Assembly: GCA_903772945.1 (NCBI GenBank)
Contig: CAICTM010000945.1
Location: 1 to 41,754, forward strand
Reading direction: 5' to 3'
DNA from: Seminavis robusta
Lineage: Eukaryota > Bacillariophyta > Bacillariophyceae > Naviculales > Naviculaceae
DNA length: 41,754 nt
The stretch's first letter is position 1. Each line of letters begins with the position of its first letter. The notes under the pieces are model-generated. The model did not search any database. It was not told where the DNA came from and saw only the letters and a program-made list of their open reading frames with translations. Made by a program: the position numbers and the translations under genes. Shown here one piece after another: positions 1-10,849 of the stretch.

Positions 1-53
1 ACCATTCTTCCTACCGTCGAAAATGACGAAGAACAACGAGATCGACGATACTC

Positions 54-314
54 TTGCACACCACTTGCAAACTTCGCAACCATTTTGCCAGCGCATCAGG
101 AAACTCTGACAATGAGGACAACTCCTCTATCAATTCAATCACTTGGATGGAGAAACTCTATCTGAGGATTAGGCCAGGTGATGATATCAAAATCATTGCC
201 GATTTCTCATACCAAAAAGTTGATGAAGAAAATGGGTTTGTCACGCAACTGTTTCTCGAAGTTGCGGAACGCATGCTTTCCTTGAGCCATCTTCATGGTG
301 AAGGAATAGGTTGA
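54..314 (+). other. Possible 3' end of an upstream gene
   Basis: The frame is open to a stop at 312-314, and its second half (from about 150) has codon use resembling real protein, including the stretch WMEKLYLRIRP. There is no ATG at its left edge (the open stretch begins at a TTG), so it would be the last exon of a gene starting outside the window or upstream of a splice site. No family is recognised. It could equally be chance. Confidence 0.2.
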
Positions 315-1770
315 GGGTAGCTGAGAGCTATTGTGTTTGTTAACAAAATGCACTACGCTAAAAGCTAGTGTAAAGATCTTTCGAGTGTTTTGAGTTTGAG
401 AGAATGAAAGTTATGAGAGAGATTAGAAAGCTATGAAAACTAATCAACGAGAGAGATCATCATCAAAGGATCGTAGATCTGGCTTCCCGCGGGAGACTAT
501 AAAGTGTGATAGAGTAGGTTGTGGTAGTAATCCTACGTCTCTCCACGATCCTAAAACGGAACGCGTGGAAGGTTTGTCTAGCCTGGATCTAGTAGCGTGG
601 AAGTACTCCACGCTGGCTAAATATCTAGAGCGATGTTTCATCATCAACCTAGTATGACTAGCGCGGTCATTGAGAACCCTGTCTCGAATGACTATTCACG
701 AGAGACTCAGTCATGAGTCGAACTCAAACCCTATCTAGGATCGAGTCGCGAATAAGGCTAAGAGCCGTGTATTGCATTAATTCCAAACCATCTTGTCTAG
801 GCACGACTGCCCATTCCACAACGTTCCTGTAGCTAGCTAATAGGGGGATCTGCTTCTACACTGAAACCTTTCTGCCGAGGTTACACAGCTCCGTGGCAAA
901 CCACTCTTTTTTTGGACTGCGGATCCGCACTTCTTTGGTGATTGACTGTTGGGGCGAGCGTCATGGTCGCCCCGTGAAAGCAGTCATCAATCCGTCGACC
1001 GCAAGAAGCATCCTGAGCATTCCGGAGTGCTGCAGTATTGAACGAAGGCTCGAACGTGGATCCGTGGTGTCTTGCCGGCAAGAAGACATCATACAGGCGA
1101 GTACTAGTACAGTCTTTTGAGTTTTCGTTTTCGTTTTGGACAGATTATTATTCAAGATTCGAGTCATGTAGATAGTGTAGAATGGTACTTAAAGAAGTCA
1201 CAGAGAGTCAGATTTGCTTCACGTTCGCTTTACCTAGTATCTCCAGCTACTGTAGCCCAGATCAATTTCATTTTTGTCTAAAAATCAAGTTCGTCCCCTC
1301 TTCCTTGATTGAATGATTTTATTAAATCAATCAATTAGATAAATTTGAATTTGACTGGCGTTCCGGACATTAAAGTAAGTAGAAATACAAAAGTTTAAAT
1401 GGTCGTACCCCAAAAGGTGTACCTAGCACCCAATCGTACCCGTGATTGATTCGAAACTACTATTGTACTCCTACTGCGGAATCACGAGTGTCATTGCCGA
1501 AGCCGGTAGAATCGGAGCCAACGGTTCGAAATGCCACCGATACAATGGCGCCGACACAATGTCATGTCATCAGTCGCCGGTACAATTCAAGACCGCAGCT
1601 CCAACGCTCCAACACAAACCTCAGCTCGATCTGTCCTTGTCACAATCTCAATCCAGAGGAAAGCCAATCATACACTCCTTCCAATCTCGTTCATCCTTCA
1701 GCTATCCTTCTCACATCTCACAATCTTGATCCAGAAGACAGATTTTCTTCAGCTTACTATTATTGTAACC
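315..1770. other. Non-coding stretch
   Basis: No convincing gene is seen. Positions 360-780 are purine-rich with many short GA-type repeats and could be decayed transposon sequence, but no terminal repeat pair or protein remnant supports this. Positions 1269-1440 are AT-rich. Positions 1442-1770 would be the promoter and 5' UTR of the next gene; an ACC directly precedes its ATG at 1771. Confidence 0.4.
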
Positions 1771-3195
1771 ATGAAGTTTTCCTTCATCATTGCAGTTTTG
1801 ACTCTCGTGTCAGTGGCTCAGGCTTCTGTCATTCAAGAACTAGAACCCAACAACGACATTAACTCTGCTCAGGTTTGTCCTCATTTTGACATCAATTCAA
1901 AATTATATGTTCTTCCACTCACATTGAACTTCTATTTGGACTTTGCAGCAAATCCCTGTCACTGCCTTCACTCTTGGGTACAATCCTATTATTGCAAACT
2001 CTGCTACACTTCCTTGGGTAACAATTGAGGGTACTGGAGATGGTAGTACTCGTGACTTTTACTCCTTCGTGGTCCCCAATTCAGGAATGATTGCTTCCAT
2101 CTTTGACATTGACAATTCTAGTCGCTTTAATCCAATTCTCACTCTGTATGACTCAAGTGGAAACGAAATTGCACAAAATGAACGTATGAATAATCCAACT
2201 GATCCTGGCTCACGTTCGAGTGGTGACGCCTACTTGACCCACACCTTCAATACTGCCGGTGCATACATCATTGCTGTGGGTGACAGAATGTCTGGTTCCC
2301 CGGTTGGAGGCATTCGTAATGGTGGTGTTTACCAGGTACACATTTCCCTGGGTTATACGGAAGCACAGCTTCGAGCTGCTTATGGTATGGGAGACCCACA
2401 CTTTAAGGTACGACTCAGCAAGCCACGATCAGCCCAGTTGATGAAACTGTTTTTGTGGACTAACCAAGTGTTCTCTCCTTTGTTCATGATTAGACATGGA
2501 TGAATGAGTGGTTTGACTTCCATGGAGAGTGTGACTTGGTCTTTATCAGCAGCCCTGAGTTTGATGAGGGAACTGGCTTGGACATCCACATTAGAACAAA
2601 GGCACGCAACCAGTATTCTTACATTGAGTCTGCTGCTGTCCGCATTGGAGAGGACACTTTGGAGGTTGGTGAATATGGTGCTTACATGGTGAATGGAATC
2701 TCCAATGCTGAGCTGGACACATTTGACAAATACTCCATCAAGCACGAGAAGAAGAGCTCCAAGCAGGATATGTTTGTGATTGAGCTTGGCCGGGGCAAGC
2801 AGATTGTCCTCCAGTCCTTCAAGGACCTTCTCAGCATCAAGACAGTTGGTGCCACCCCTTTGGAGTATGAAAATAGCAAGGGTCTCTTGGGAGACTACAA
2901 GACTGGCAAGTGGCTTGCCCGCAATGGAACTGCCCTTACAGATGCTAATGCCTTTGGAAATGAATGGCAGGTTCTGGAAAGCGAGCCCAAGCTCTTCCAG
3001 ATAAACAGGTTTCCACAGCACCCGGTCACTTGCAATATGCCTAGTTTGAAACAGGTGGGCCGTCGTCTTGGTGAATCGATTGCCCAGACAGCTGCGGAGA
3101 AGGTCTGCAAGCACTGGGGAGACCAAAAGGATCATTGCGTCTATGATGTCATGGCTGCTGGAGATTTGGAGCTTGCTGAGGCTGGAGCTTTCTAG
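1771..3195 (+). CDS. Secreted PPC-domain and von Willebrand type D (GDPH) protein
   Basis: Three exons, 1771-1872, 1949-2407 and 2494-3195, with GT-AG introns of 76 and 86 nt, give a 420-residue protein; all joins are in phase 0. Residues 1-18 form a signal peptide. Residues about 20-160 look like a bacterial-type pre-peptidase C-terminal (PPC) beta-sandwich, with EPNND, DFYSF, LTLYDSSGN and a closing GAYIIAVGD. At residues 182-189 comes GDPHFKTW, the start of a von Willebrand D domain, followed by FDFHGECDLVF. Exon 2 ends exactly within this motif (after GDPHFK). Known of the family: the Asp-Pro bond of GDPH can break autocatalytically in some mucins, and GDPH-domain proteins have been reported in diatom adhesive trails. 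Inferred role: an extracellular matrix or adhesion protein. No membrane anchor is visible. A 251-codon reading on the opposite strand is a shadow. Confidence 0.85.
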
Positions 3196-4738
3196 AGGCG
3201 GTGAAGGTTAGGCAGAGGTTTCTGCACTGATCACCTTTATACAAGAGAATGGTGTATCCGTTTTTGTGGATACTGTTGCCATCACCAAGAAAAGCACCAC
3301 AGAATTCAAATGCAAGTGGTTTACAGTTTTAAGATTTAAAGGTGAACAAATGATCTGAGTTTTAACACACTGCTAGTAGCTAGCAAATATCTGCTCCACC
3401 AAATCGTTCAATCAGCACTACTGACGATGCACGGTGGGTTTCTGGGGAGCCCTCCTCATTTTAATCAAATGTGCATTTATGAATTTTGCTGTGCCGACTA
3501 ACACTAGCTAGCTAGATAGCCAAGGCCACACTTGGAACCTGTCTTTTCTTCCAACCTCCGGCCGTCACAGGGGCGTACTGTTGCTCTAGATCTACAAGCA
3601 CTCGAGGTCGAGGAAAACTGCCTCAATTGGTGTAGACAATGCTGCTCTGCTGTATGGAGTTGGGGGCATGGAGTTGTGCCTTATCAGTACCACGGAATGC
3701 ATACAGTCAAGCTGTCCAAATCCAAGATGTCACTTGGGATTCATGGCTTTGTCTTCAATGATGTCCGTTTGGAAAAATGGAGTTGATAAGGCAATAAGCA
3801 GCATTCTTCAGGAGAAAGGCTTGCAATTTGCACAAGTTCTAGAGGCTTTGCCTGAATGCAAACTGCTCCCATCCAGCCACAGCAAGCCTTGATTCAGCAA
3901 CAACGGAATCATGTTGTGGCAATTTAGAACCGAACGGAACACGCGCCATTCCGGGCCTTGATTGCTGGGGCTTTCTTGAGCAAGCTGCTTCCTCTTCGTT
4001 GGGTGACTTCATATACGGTAGATGCTAGGAATACAACGGTGAGTGAATGTGACGTCCCGGTTCTGTGGGAATTCTTAGCCCCCGCAGTGGCTAGCCAGGT
4101 TTAGTGGTGAGAGCCCTCAGCTAGCACAAAGAACCATGGATGTAGAGCTTCCGTCTCTCCTCGTTTTCCGTTGACGAGGTTTACGGCGAAGATATATGGA
4201 ATGCCAACCGAAGCCACTTGTCATCGTGTCCTGTTTGGCAGGAACAAGCTCAAGAACAAGACAAGCATCGCGCCGCGTCAACGGAAACTGTCGGGATTGT
4301 TCTCACCGATCTCTGGACTTGTAGCATGCGGAGTATCTTCGGTACACGCATGCTAGATAGGACAAATCGGAGCATAGTTGTATCCATGCACTCCATGATC
4401 ATCGCTTCCACCATTCTCCCAAGAGATGCATTGACACCGTTGCTTTGCTGCGATGATTCCATAGCTCTATAGTTCCATCTCTGTATAGCCAAGCACGAAA
4501 TCGCGACCGGGCAAAACAATCATCGGGAGGGCATAACGCGGCCCTCTTCGATCAGGTCGGATGTTGCTCATTCAGTCGTGGGTTAAATCTGCGATTAAAA
4601 TGTCGTTCCCTCTTCCCTCCAAAAAGCAATGACGAAGTTGCCTGCTTGCCCTGAACGGAATGCGCTCTTCACCGGATCACTTTTCGTCCTTTTTGACAAC
4701 CACAATTTCTTTCTATTGTATCTCTCAGAGAAAACACC
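3196..4738. other. Non-coding stretch
   Basis: This holds the 3' region of the PPC-VWD gene and the 5' region of the next. Short overlapping plus-strand readings at 3532-3892 lack family resemblance and are not accepted. A CTAGCTAGCTAG run lies near 3505. Positions 4595-4738 directly before the next ATG are probably its promoter and 5' UTR. Nothing else is seen. Confidence 0.4.
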
Positions 4739-5383
4739 ATGCTGTCTTCCTATGCTACCATCCTTCTTGTCCTCTTCGCCGCTGTGGTGGGCACGGCTGA
4801 TGCCGCTGCATCTCATGACATTTCTGTAGAATGCGACGACTCCACCCAGGAAATTTGCAGAGGAACCAGATACTTTGAGTCTCCCTCGTATTGGTATGGA
4901 GAGGGCTACGTCGGACGATACAACTGGGAATTCACGTTTGTGCGTGGTCTCCCTGAAGGATACTTTCCCCAGAGCCGACCTCTCAGCTATGGAATCTACG
5001 AATACGGCCCTACTGTCACTATCGAAATGGATGTAGATGCCGTGAATTGTACCATTACCGTCGGAAATGAAACCTGTGCTTCCTGTGACGTTTGCGATTT
5101 GGGCCTCTTTGTGGGTGAAGCGCAGAATGCCACTGTATCGGCCGATTGTTCCAATCTGCAAACGCAATTCTACGTTCCGGATACTGGAGCCGGGAAGATA
5201 ATGGAATGTGAGGCGGTCCTGCCCTTTTTCTATCCTTTGGAAATCCCAGCCAACTTGACGGATCTTCCAGACCCAAGCTCCGACATATCCATTGAAGGTG
5301 AAGTAACAGCCGTTGATGTGATAGGTGGAGAAGAAACCATTTCACGAGGAAACCTCCGAAAACATGGAGGACTGTTTGACTAG
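4739..5383 (+). CDS. Secreted cysteine-motif protein, family A copy 1
   Basis: A single exon of 214 residues starting at ATG 4739 in an ACACC context. A hydrophobic signal peptide occupies residues 1-22 and ends in ADAAA. The mature part holds a Cys cluster: a Cys then ITVGNETC, CDVC, later ADCSN, then a Cys-Glu pair and FFYPL. The gene at 10850-11647 has the same order (C-V-I-S-A-G-N, then C-C-S-C-S-S-C, ADCSN, CEN, YYFPF), so the two are paralogues 6 kb apart. Several N-x-T/S sites suggest N-glycosylation. Unlike the other copy it has no C-terminal hydrophobic tail, so it is probably freely secreted. The short basic end (GNLRKHGG) may be a processing site, which is speculative. The molecular function is not recognised. 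A minus-strand reading at 4595-5167 is a shadow. Confidence 0.75.
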   Translation: MLSSYATILLVLFAAVVGTADAAASHDISVECDDSTQEICRGTRYFESPSYWYGEGYVGRYNWEFTFVRGLPEGYFPQSRPLSYGIYEYGPTVTIEMDVDAVNCTITVGNETCASCDVCDLGLFVGEAQNATVSADCSNLQTQFYVPDTGAGKIMECEAVLPFFYPLEIPANLTDLPDPSSDISIEGEVTAVDVIGGEETISRGNLRKHGGLFD

Positions 5384-6022
5384 CTAGTAACATGCCATAA
5401 TTTGAAGTAGACTATAACAATTGATGAAAGATCGAAAGATCACCCTTGATCCCACTAGCAGTCCTCTCTGATCAATCAAAGTACCGGTACCGGAAGGTGA
5501 ATAGGGTGCGGTTCCCAGCATGTCGTAGCAACACCCCTATTTCTATCATTCGGTTGCTACTACGGTTGTATGCATACATAAAGCTGACTAGGCTAGTCTA
5601 GCTAGTGGAACAAGATGAGTTCCAGAGCTTCAGTTTGTTGAAAAATGTGAGCGTTCGCTAGGTGCTTTTCCCATGTTCAGAAAACGGCCCACCCGAAACG
5701 GGAAGAAAGAAAATGGCGCGAAAAGCTGAGACTTGCTTGTGGAACGACAGAAGACGACCCAACACAGGTGACACAGAGGACGGTTGCCGCTCACCGGTGA
5801 TGATCATCTCTTGCATTCCATGATGTTGATGAGGGTTTCTCTACCCAATGACCGATCACTGGAAATGAATTGCACACAGCATTAGCAATGCGAAGTCCAC
5901 CAAAGGAAGAAGCTGCAACGATCATCAGCGGTTGCAGAGACTCGACGAAACCTAAACTCAGTTTGCAGTGACACAGCCAAATCTCTTCGCGCCAAAACAC
6001 ATCCTTCCAGGTGTCGACGACG
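5384..6022. other. Non-coding stretch
   Basis: Intergenic DNA. A GTACCGGTACCGG palindromic string lies near 5481 and CTAG-rich segments near 5383 and 5590-5610. The last part is the promoter and 5' UTR of the next gene. No coding frame is convincing. Confidence 0.4.
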
Positions 6023-6622
6023 ATGACAATGAAGTTGCTTGCTGTCTTCTATCTATCGGTTCTGGTTTCCATTTCGCACGCCATGTCAGACTGGGATGTT
6101 TCTATCGGACCCATCTCATCCCAGTCCTTTGAGTTTGGAACAGGTCAAGGAGCAGGAGAGAATCCAAACATGAAGATCAAGGTCAAAGACTTTTGTCGCA
6201 CAGAGTCAAAGACAAGGAACACGATTGGTGAGCTCTTCCCTACGTCTACAATCCCTGGGATCAGAGTGAATGCGGAAGGTGTGGTAAGCAATCCTGGGGA
6301 TGGAAACTCCATTGCCTTCTCGTTTGAAGAGAACATTAGCGAAAATCGTGATATATTCAAGGACAACGGAGACAAGACTGCAACTGTTCAGTTCTGCGTT
6401 GAAGTTGGATTGTACGATGGTAAGTTGTCAACGATCAATGGCAAGCAACGACCATGCCTGGGAGGCAGGCGTGCGATAGCAGTGTTACATTCGGCGCCAG
6501 GACGATGCTAACCGATTATGTCGCGGTAAACAGGTGATTCATTGGTCAATTTCAAGGAAGCCAAGCTCACGCACAACATAGACTTGATCACAAACTTTGT
6601 AACCCTCATTGGGGACGAATGA
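6023..6622 (+). CDS. Secreted family B protein, truncated tandem copy
   Basis: Two exons, 6023-6419 and 6534-6622, flank a 114-nt intron with donor GTAAGT, a CTAAC branch-like motif near 6507 and acceptor ACAG; the product is 161 residues. The start at ATG 6023 (MTMK) matches MTML of the next gene. After a signal peptide the protein aligns with the gene at 7229: WDVSIG against WSVDIG, then ISSQSF, NPN, the pair FFPAS/LFPTS, DNGD and VGLYD. The splice join restores the alignment (LVNFKEAKLT against MVNFSEIKLT), which supports the intron. A TGA stops it about 28 residues into exon 2, while the paralogue runs about 210 residues further. The paralogue has no intron at this place. The function is unknown. 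It could be a functional short form or a decaying copy. Confidence 0.7.
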
Positions 6623-7228
6623 ATCGCTACCGCCGCCTCTATGAAAAATGTTGGTCCTCGGCTCAGGCGGCATTTTCTTAGAATTGAAAGCTTTCTTACT
6701 CAAAGCAGGTGTCTTTGAAACTACTTTACCCACAGCCTTTTATCCCTCCTCTCTCTTTGCTGCTTCCTTTTAGCTCTCGCCGGTACCTGGTACTGTGTAG
6801 AGGTAGAAGCTACCACTACCAGTAGCTAGTAGTAGAAATTTCCGCGCGCTGCTTCGGTTTTGTGCCGACTGATTTGATCCGAGTCGAGTCGAGTCGAGTC
6901 GAAATTCTAAAGGTGCCATCCGGTCCTGCTGAAGAACGCTCGGATCGCGTCGAGTGAGGGGATGGTTTGCTGGGCAACATCATGACATTTTGAACCCGCA
7001 ACCGAAAGAACCCGAAACCATCCACAATTATTATCTACGGTATGCCATCCATCACCAGTGATGACGAGCTGAAGAATTCGCTTGTAAGGTACTGGAGTAC
7101 TGGTACAGTAGCAAGGATACAAAGGGTCACAAACTGAAAGATTGAGGGAAAGTGACGAGCGACCCATTTACTTTCTTTGGCAAAGTTCAGATAAATTCCA
7201 GAACGAATCATTAATAAACAACGACACC
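6623..7228. other. Spacer between the tandem family B genes
   Basis: No gene is seen. It holds the pentamer repeat at 6881-6900, a region of short CTAG and GGTACC strings at 6780-6830, and the promoter of the gene at 7229. The 3' half of the truncated upstream copy is not recognisable here, so truncation was probably by deletion rather than by a simple stop. Confidence 0.4.
6881..6900 (+). repeat. (GAGTC)4 microsatellite
   Basis: Four perfect tandem copies of GAGTC, followed by GA, in the spacer upstream of the gene at 7229. Confidence 0.9.
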
Positions 7229-8347
7229 ATGACGATGCTTTCTTCGCTTCTTCTGTTGCCCCTCCTCTTGGTGTCAAGTGTGGCTGCTTCGGATGCCCGC
7301 AGTCTTCAAATTGCTGACTGGAGTGTTGATATTGGAACCATCTCATCCCAATCATTCTCCTTCAGCACCGGTGCTGGAGGTGGCGCCAACCCAAACATCA
7401 AAGTATCCATCAGCAACCTGTGCCGTTCTGAGTCTGATACAAGAACCGAAGTTGGTGAATTCTTCCCAGCTTCCACTGTTTCTGGAATTGAAGTGGATTC
7501 TGAAGCTGTGCGAAACAACCCAGGTCCAGACAATGCATTATCCTTCAACTTTGTGGAAGGTATTGACAGCAATGATGCCATCTTTGCAGACAATGGTGAT
7601 GGTACTGCCGCAGTCGTCTTCTGTGCACTAGTTGGCCTCTACGATCAAAATGAGATGGTGAACTTTTCAGAAATCAAGCTTACTTATTCATTGGACCTCA
7701 TGACAAGCGTTGTTGAGTTGACTGGATACGTCGTCTCCGGGGCTAGCACCTTTCAAGATGCCTTGGACACTTCTATCCACTTTGACGGTGAACTCAGTTC
7801 ATATTTCTGTGATTCCAGGACGCAAGAGTCCTTGACGAACAGTTCCGGCACAACCACTCAGGGAAGTGTTATCAGCGTTTGCTTCACCATCCCGGACCCG
7901 GTTACCGAGTTTCGAGTAGCGGACATCTTGGACCTGACCATTTCAAATGCCAACGATTTGGCCCCTTCTCAGTCCATCCTCATTGCAGGTGTCGAGCAAA
8001 GCTTTGGAAGCTACGTGTCGAAACGGTGCAGGAAGAATGCAAGTCCAACAGGTACAGACATGTGCCAGGTTGACTTGATCCTGGGGGCAGACTTTTACGA
8101 CTTTAATGCTTTGAATTTGACGGGAAGCGGCGTGATTCTGCTAGAGTTTGGTTCTGCCGCTGGAGCCCGTGCTCTCCGTCAGGAACAACGATCCTTACAG
8201 GTCAAGAATACCATGGAGTCGGTGGAAGTCGACCAATACAGTGTTACATTGGAGAAGAGGAAGGTGACAACGTCCGGAGCAATGACGCCTCTATCCATTG
8301 TGTCCTCCGTCGCCACCTTGTTTGGCCTCGTAGCCGGCATCGTGTAG
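7229..8347 (+). CDS. Secreted, C-terminally anchored family B surface protein
   Basis: One exon, 372 residues. The ATG at 7229 (ACACC context) is chosen because it begins a good signal peptide (MTMLSSLLLLPLLLV) and matches the start of the upstream copy. The mature region opens with WSVDIG and ISSQSF and continues through a probable beta-sandwich with conserved Cys residues. The last 20 residues (from MTPLSIV) are hydrophobic and end at the stop, as in a GPI-anchor signal or a terminal membrane segment. RSLQ occurs twice, after the signal peptide and near residue 335, and the second follows RALRQ. Diatom wall proteins are known to be cut at R-x-L sites, so these may be processing sites (inference). 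The gene converges on the GH20 gene at 8592 with a 244-bp gap. The function is unknown; it looks like a surface protein family. Confidence 0.75.
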   Translation: MTMLSSLLLLPLLLVSSVAASDARSLQIADWSVDIGTISSQSFSFSTGAGGGANPNIKVSISNLCRSESDTRTEVGEFFPASTVSGIEVDSEAVRNNPGPDNALSFNFVEGIDSNDAIFADNGDGTAAVVFCALVGLYDQNEMVNFSEIKLTYSLDLMTSVVELTGYVVSGASTFQDALDTSIHFDGELSSYFCDSRTQESLTNSSGTTTQGSVISVCFTIPDPVTEFRVADILDLTISNANDLAPSQSILIAGVEQSFGSYVSKRCRKNASPTGTDMCQVDLILGADFYDFNALNLTGSGVILLEFGSAAGARALRQEQRSLQVKNTMESVEVDQYSVTLEKRKVTTSGAMTPLSIVSSVATLFGLVAGIV

Positions 8348-8591
8348 ATTGGCATGTCCAATCCCATGCCGGTATGAGCATCCCGAGAAAGCACGATGCC
8401 TTGCATTTTTATGAAAAGTACAATAGAGATACACAACAAACAGTTCCTTGAATGGCTTGGTTTATAGTACCAGTGTGGTACAACCCCAATAACTCGGCTT
8501 GGTTGACACTACCAATGAGGTACAACCCCCTAAACTACGTAACCATTCTAATGTAGCACTTCTTCTTTCCAACGGCATGACGGGTGAGATG

Positions 8592-10301
8592 CTACACGGG
8601 TAGCCAGTTGTTGGAGCTGGATTGTGCATCAATTGCCTGCATACGGTCGCAAGTACCATTGATCCATTGTTGCCAAACTCCCTTCCAATTCGTTTTGTAG
8701 ATCTCATTTGGGACAGCGTTGAACCCCTGCAAGTCACAAATGACGGGATGCAAGTTCAGGTCGATGCACGCATCATCGTAGAACTGAAAAGCAGTTTCCC
8801 CCTGTCCAAACTGCGCATTGGTGATGTTCAAATGGGCGGTCCCCAATGCCACGGCGAGCAATCGAGCCGCCACATTTCGCTGCCTCCAAAAGTCCATGTC
8901 GAGTTCAAAGGCGGCTGGGATTATGGCATCCGGTATGTGATCCGTTCCATCCAAGTGCTGCTGAAAATTGTTGACCGTGTGGGCAAATATTTGCGCGGCT
9001 CCGTCGTGATCATTGGCGTCCATGTAGAGCCGCCACGAGTTGAAATAGGTGCGACTGTGACTGTGGTTCAGCACCTCCCCGGGAAGATAATACCAATTTT
9101 GTTGGATCCCTCCGGCTCGATAGTGTGGTGTGGATGCGTTGGGTCCTGTGACTTCCCATCGAATGACTTGTTCTGGCGGATATCCAATCTCCTCCAGTAT
9201 CTTGTCCAATTGATGCTCAAAGTGATCGTAGTGAAAGGGCTCCAACCCCAGTTCTTCAAAGCATCCGTGCGATTTGTGCACTTCATCACCACCCAGGTGC
9301 AAAAAGGGTGGATTGTCAAATACCTCAATGACTTCTGCAAGGACCGCTTTCACGACCTGATGCAGGCCGGTATAGTTGACATTCAACGGAATCCCATATC
9401 CCAATCGACAGGCAAACTCGGGACAGTGAAGGACCATTCCTGGAATGCCACTCCAAGCACCGGCGTGTCCTGGCAAATTCACTTCCGGGAACATGGTGAT
9501 ATTGTATCGCCGCGCAAACCGTACCAAATGCCGCAATTGTTCGGGTGTGTACGTGGTATTTTCGGACGGAGATGGCAGTGTCAATTGCGGGTAGGATTTC
9601 AATTGTAGATTGAAGGATTGGTCGTCGGTGAGTCGAAAGTGGATCATGTTGAAGCGAAGACGGTAGAGATATTGGATCAATCGTTCCAGCCAGGGAATGG
9701 GGAAATAGTGTCGTCCGGCATCGACCAGTATACCAAGGTATTTCACTTGAGGAATCACCTGCAATCGGTTGTCAGGAGTTGGTTCTATAAAGTTGTCTGG
9801 ATGGAGTGGATCGGCCTCCAGTAGCAGTGTCGCGTTTTGAAAGACCTCTAGGGCAGCTTTATAACGATCGATGCGACGTCGCAGCAGGAGATTGTGTTTT
9901 TGCATGGCCGACATGAGGGGTTGTTGGAATATCCGTCGTAGAGCATACAAGGCTTCGAGCGTCGTTCGGTTCTGGAGGGTTGTATTATCATTGGATAGAT
10001 TCGGAAACAACATGGCTCGTCGTCGCTGTTCAAACATCCCTTTACGATACACCATGGCATCGTCTTCTGGAATATAGAGTACTCTGGAGTCTATGAGATA
10101 GGCAATCTGTAGAAAGGGAAATGTGTACAGACATACTATCATGTAGAAGCACTTCAAGGACCGATTTTTGGGACATGCGATTCTTCTCCAGAGCCTTTGT
10201 TCTTTCTTTGGTTTGGAGTCTACCGCCTTTTTGCGCCTTCTGCAGCAGCAGCATGAACAAGATAGACAACACAGGCAACACAGACACCATGGTAGCAACA
10301 T
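8592..10301 (-). CDS. GH20 beta-N-acetylhexosaminidase-like type II membrane protein
   Basis: One exon, 569 residues, from ATG at 10301. The N-terminus is a short cytosolic tail packed with Cys (a CCLCC stretch, then a CCCC run) followed by RRRKK, then a membrane segment around residues 45-66. The GH20 catalytic domain follows: KYLGILVDAGRHYFP, HFRLTDDQSFNLQLKSYPQL, FPEVNLPGHAGAW and HLGGDEV with the catalytic Asp339-Glu340 pair. Known of the family: GH20 enzymes remove terminal beta-GlcNAc or GalNAc by substrate-assisted catalysis, with the Asp orienting the N-acetyl group. The topology suggests Golgi or cell-surface action on N-glycans or chitin-type oligosaccharides. The Cys cluster is a likely S-acylation site (inference). 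It is paralogous to the gene at 11982-14954. A 328-codon plus-strand reading inside it is a shadow. Confidence 0.9.
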   Translation of the reverse strand: MLLPWCLCCLCCLSCSCCCCRRRKKAVDSKPKKEQRLWRRIACPKNRSLKCFYMIVCLYTFPFLQIAYLIDSRVLYIPEDDAMVYRKGMFEQRRRAMLFPNLSNDNTTLQNRTTLEALYALRRIFQQPLMSAMQKHNLLLRRRIDRYKAALEVFQNATLLLEADPLHPDNFIEPTPDNRLQVIPQVKYLGILVDAGRHYFPIPWLERLIQYLYRLRFNMIHFRLTDDQSFNLQLKSYPQLTLPSPSENTTYTPEQLRHLVRFARRYNITMFPEVNLPGHAGAWSGIPGMVLHCPEFACRLGYGIPLNVNYTGLHQVVKAVLAEVIEVFDNPPFLHLGGDEVHKSHGCFEELGLEPFHYDHFEHQLDKILEEIGYPPEQVIRWEVTGPNASTPHYRAGGIQQNWYYLPGEVLNHSHSRTYFNSWRLYMDANDHDGAAQIFAHTVNNFQQHLDGTDHIPDAIIPAAFELDMDFWRQRNVAARLLAVALGTAHLNITNAQFGQGETAFQFYDDACIDLNLHPVICDLQGFNAVPNEIYKTNWKGVWQQWINGTCDRMQAIDAQSSSNNWLPV

Positions 10302-10849
10302 TCTGTTATGTAGAATTGTCAAAAAGAGAGACTTTTGAACTCATACATCCAGACTTCCTTCTGTGGTACTGGTACTGGTAGGTAGGTACATGAAAAGTAT
10401 GTTTGAGTGCAACTGGTGGCAAAAATGTGGTGACGGTTTCTAGATCTCGCCATTCCGAGCCAGCTCATGGTTACTTAGAAGTGTCGCCGTCTGGTGCTCA
10501 GACCACAACAAGATACTTGGGGAGATGTGGTGATGTGGTGGTGTCTCATGCAACCTGATTACGAACTCTGGTACTCTAGCTAGTACAGTACCGATTAGTG
10601 TCCGGTACGACTGTACGGTTTTGAATTTGAATTTGAATTTGGGAAGATCAATCATCAATCCTTCCACCACAGCTCCACCACTGAGATGACGAGGAACCTC
10701 TCTTCATCAGCTCAATCCTCGCGATGCGGACCATAGAAGACTATCCGTAAAAATACTTGTACACGAGCCATAATCACAGCCATCAGCCATCTCGTTATTC
10801 CTGAGTAGACTACTAGTACGTACTAGCTTGGTAGTATCTGATTCCAAGT
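10302..10849. other. Divergent intergenic region
   Basis: Shared 5' region of the GH20 gene (minus) and the family A gene (plus). It contains a (TTGAAT)3 repeat at 10621-10641, GGTACTGGTAC strings near 10365 and CTAGCTAGTAC-type motifs near 10570 and 10815. No gene is seen. Confidence 0.4.

Noticed and set aside
350-780. Possible LTR of a retroelement
   Set aside because: No partner repeat, primer-binding site or polyprotein trace was found; only purine-rich short repeats.
2380-3135. 251-codon minus-strand reading
   Set aside because: It lies opposite the VWD exon, which has clear domain motifs and splice joins; this is a shadow.
3532-3892. Overlapping small plus-strand readings as a gene
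   Set aside because: Two frames are equally open, with no signal peptide, domain or splice support.
8622-9608. 328-codon plus-strand reading
   Set aside because: It is antisense to the GH20 catalytic domain with no family features of its own.
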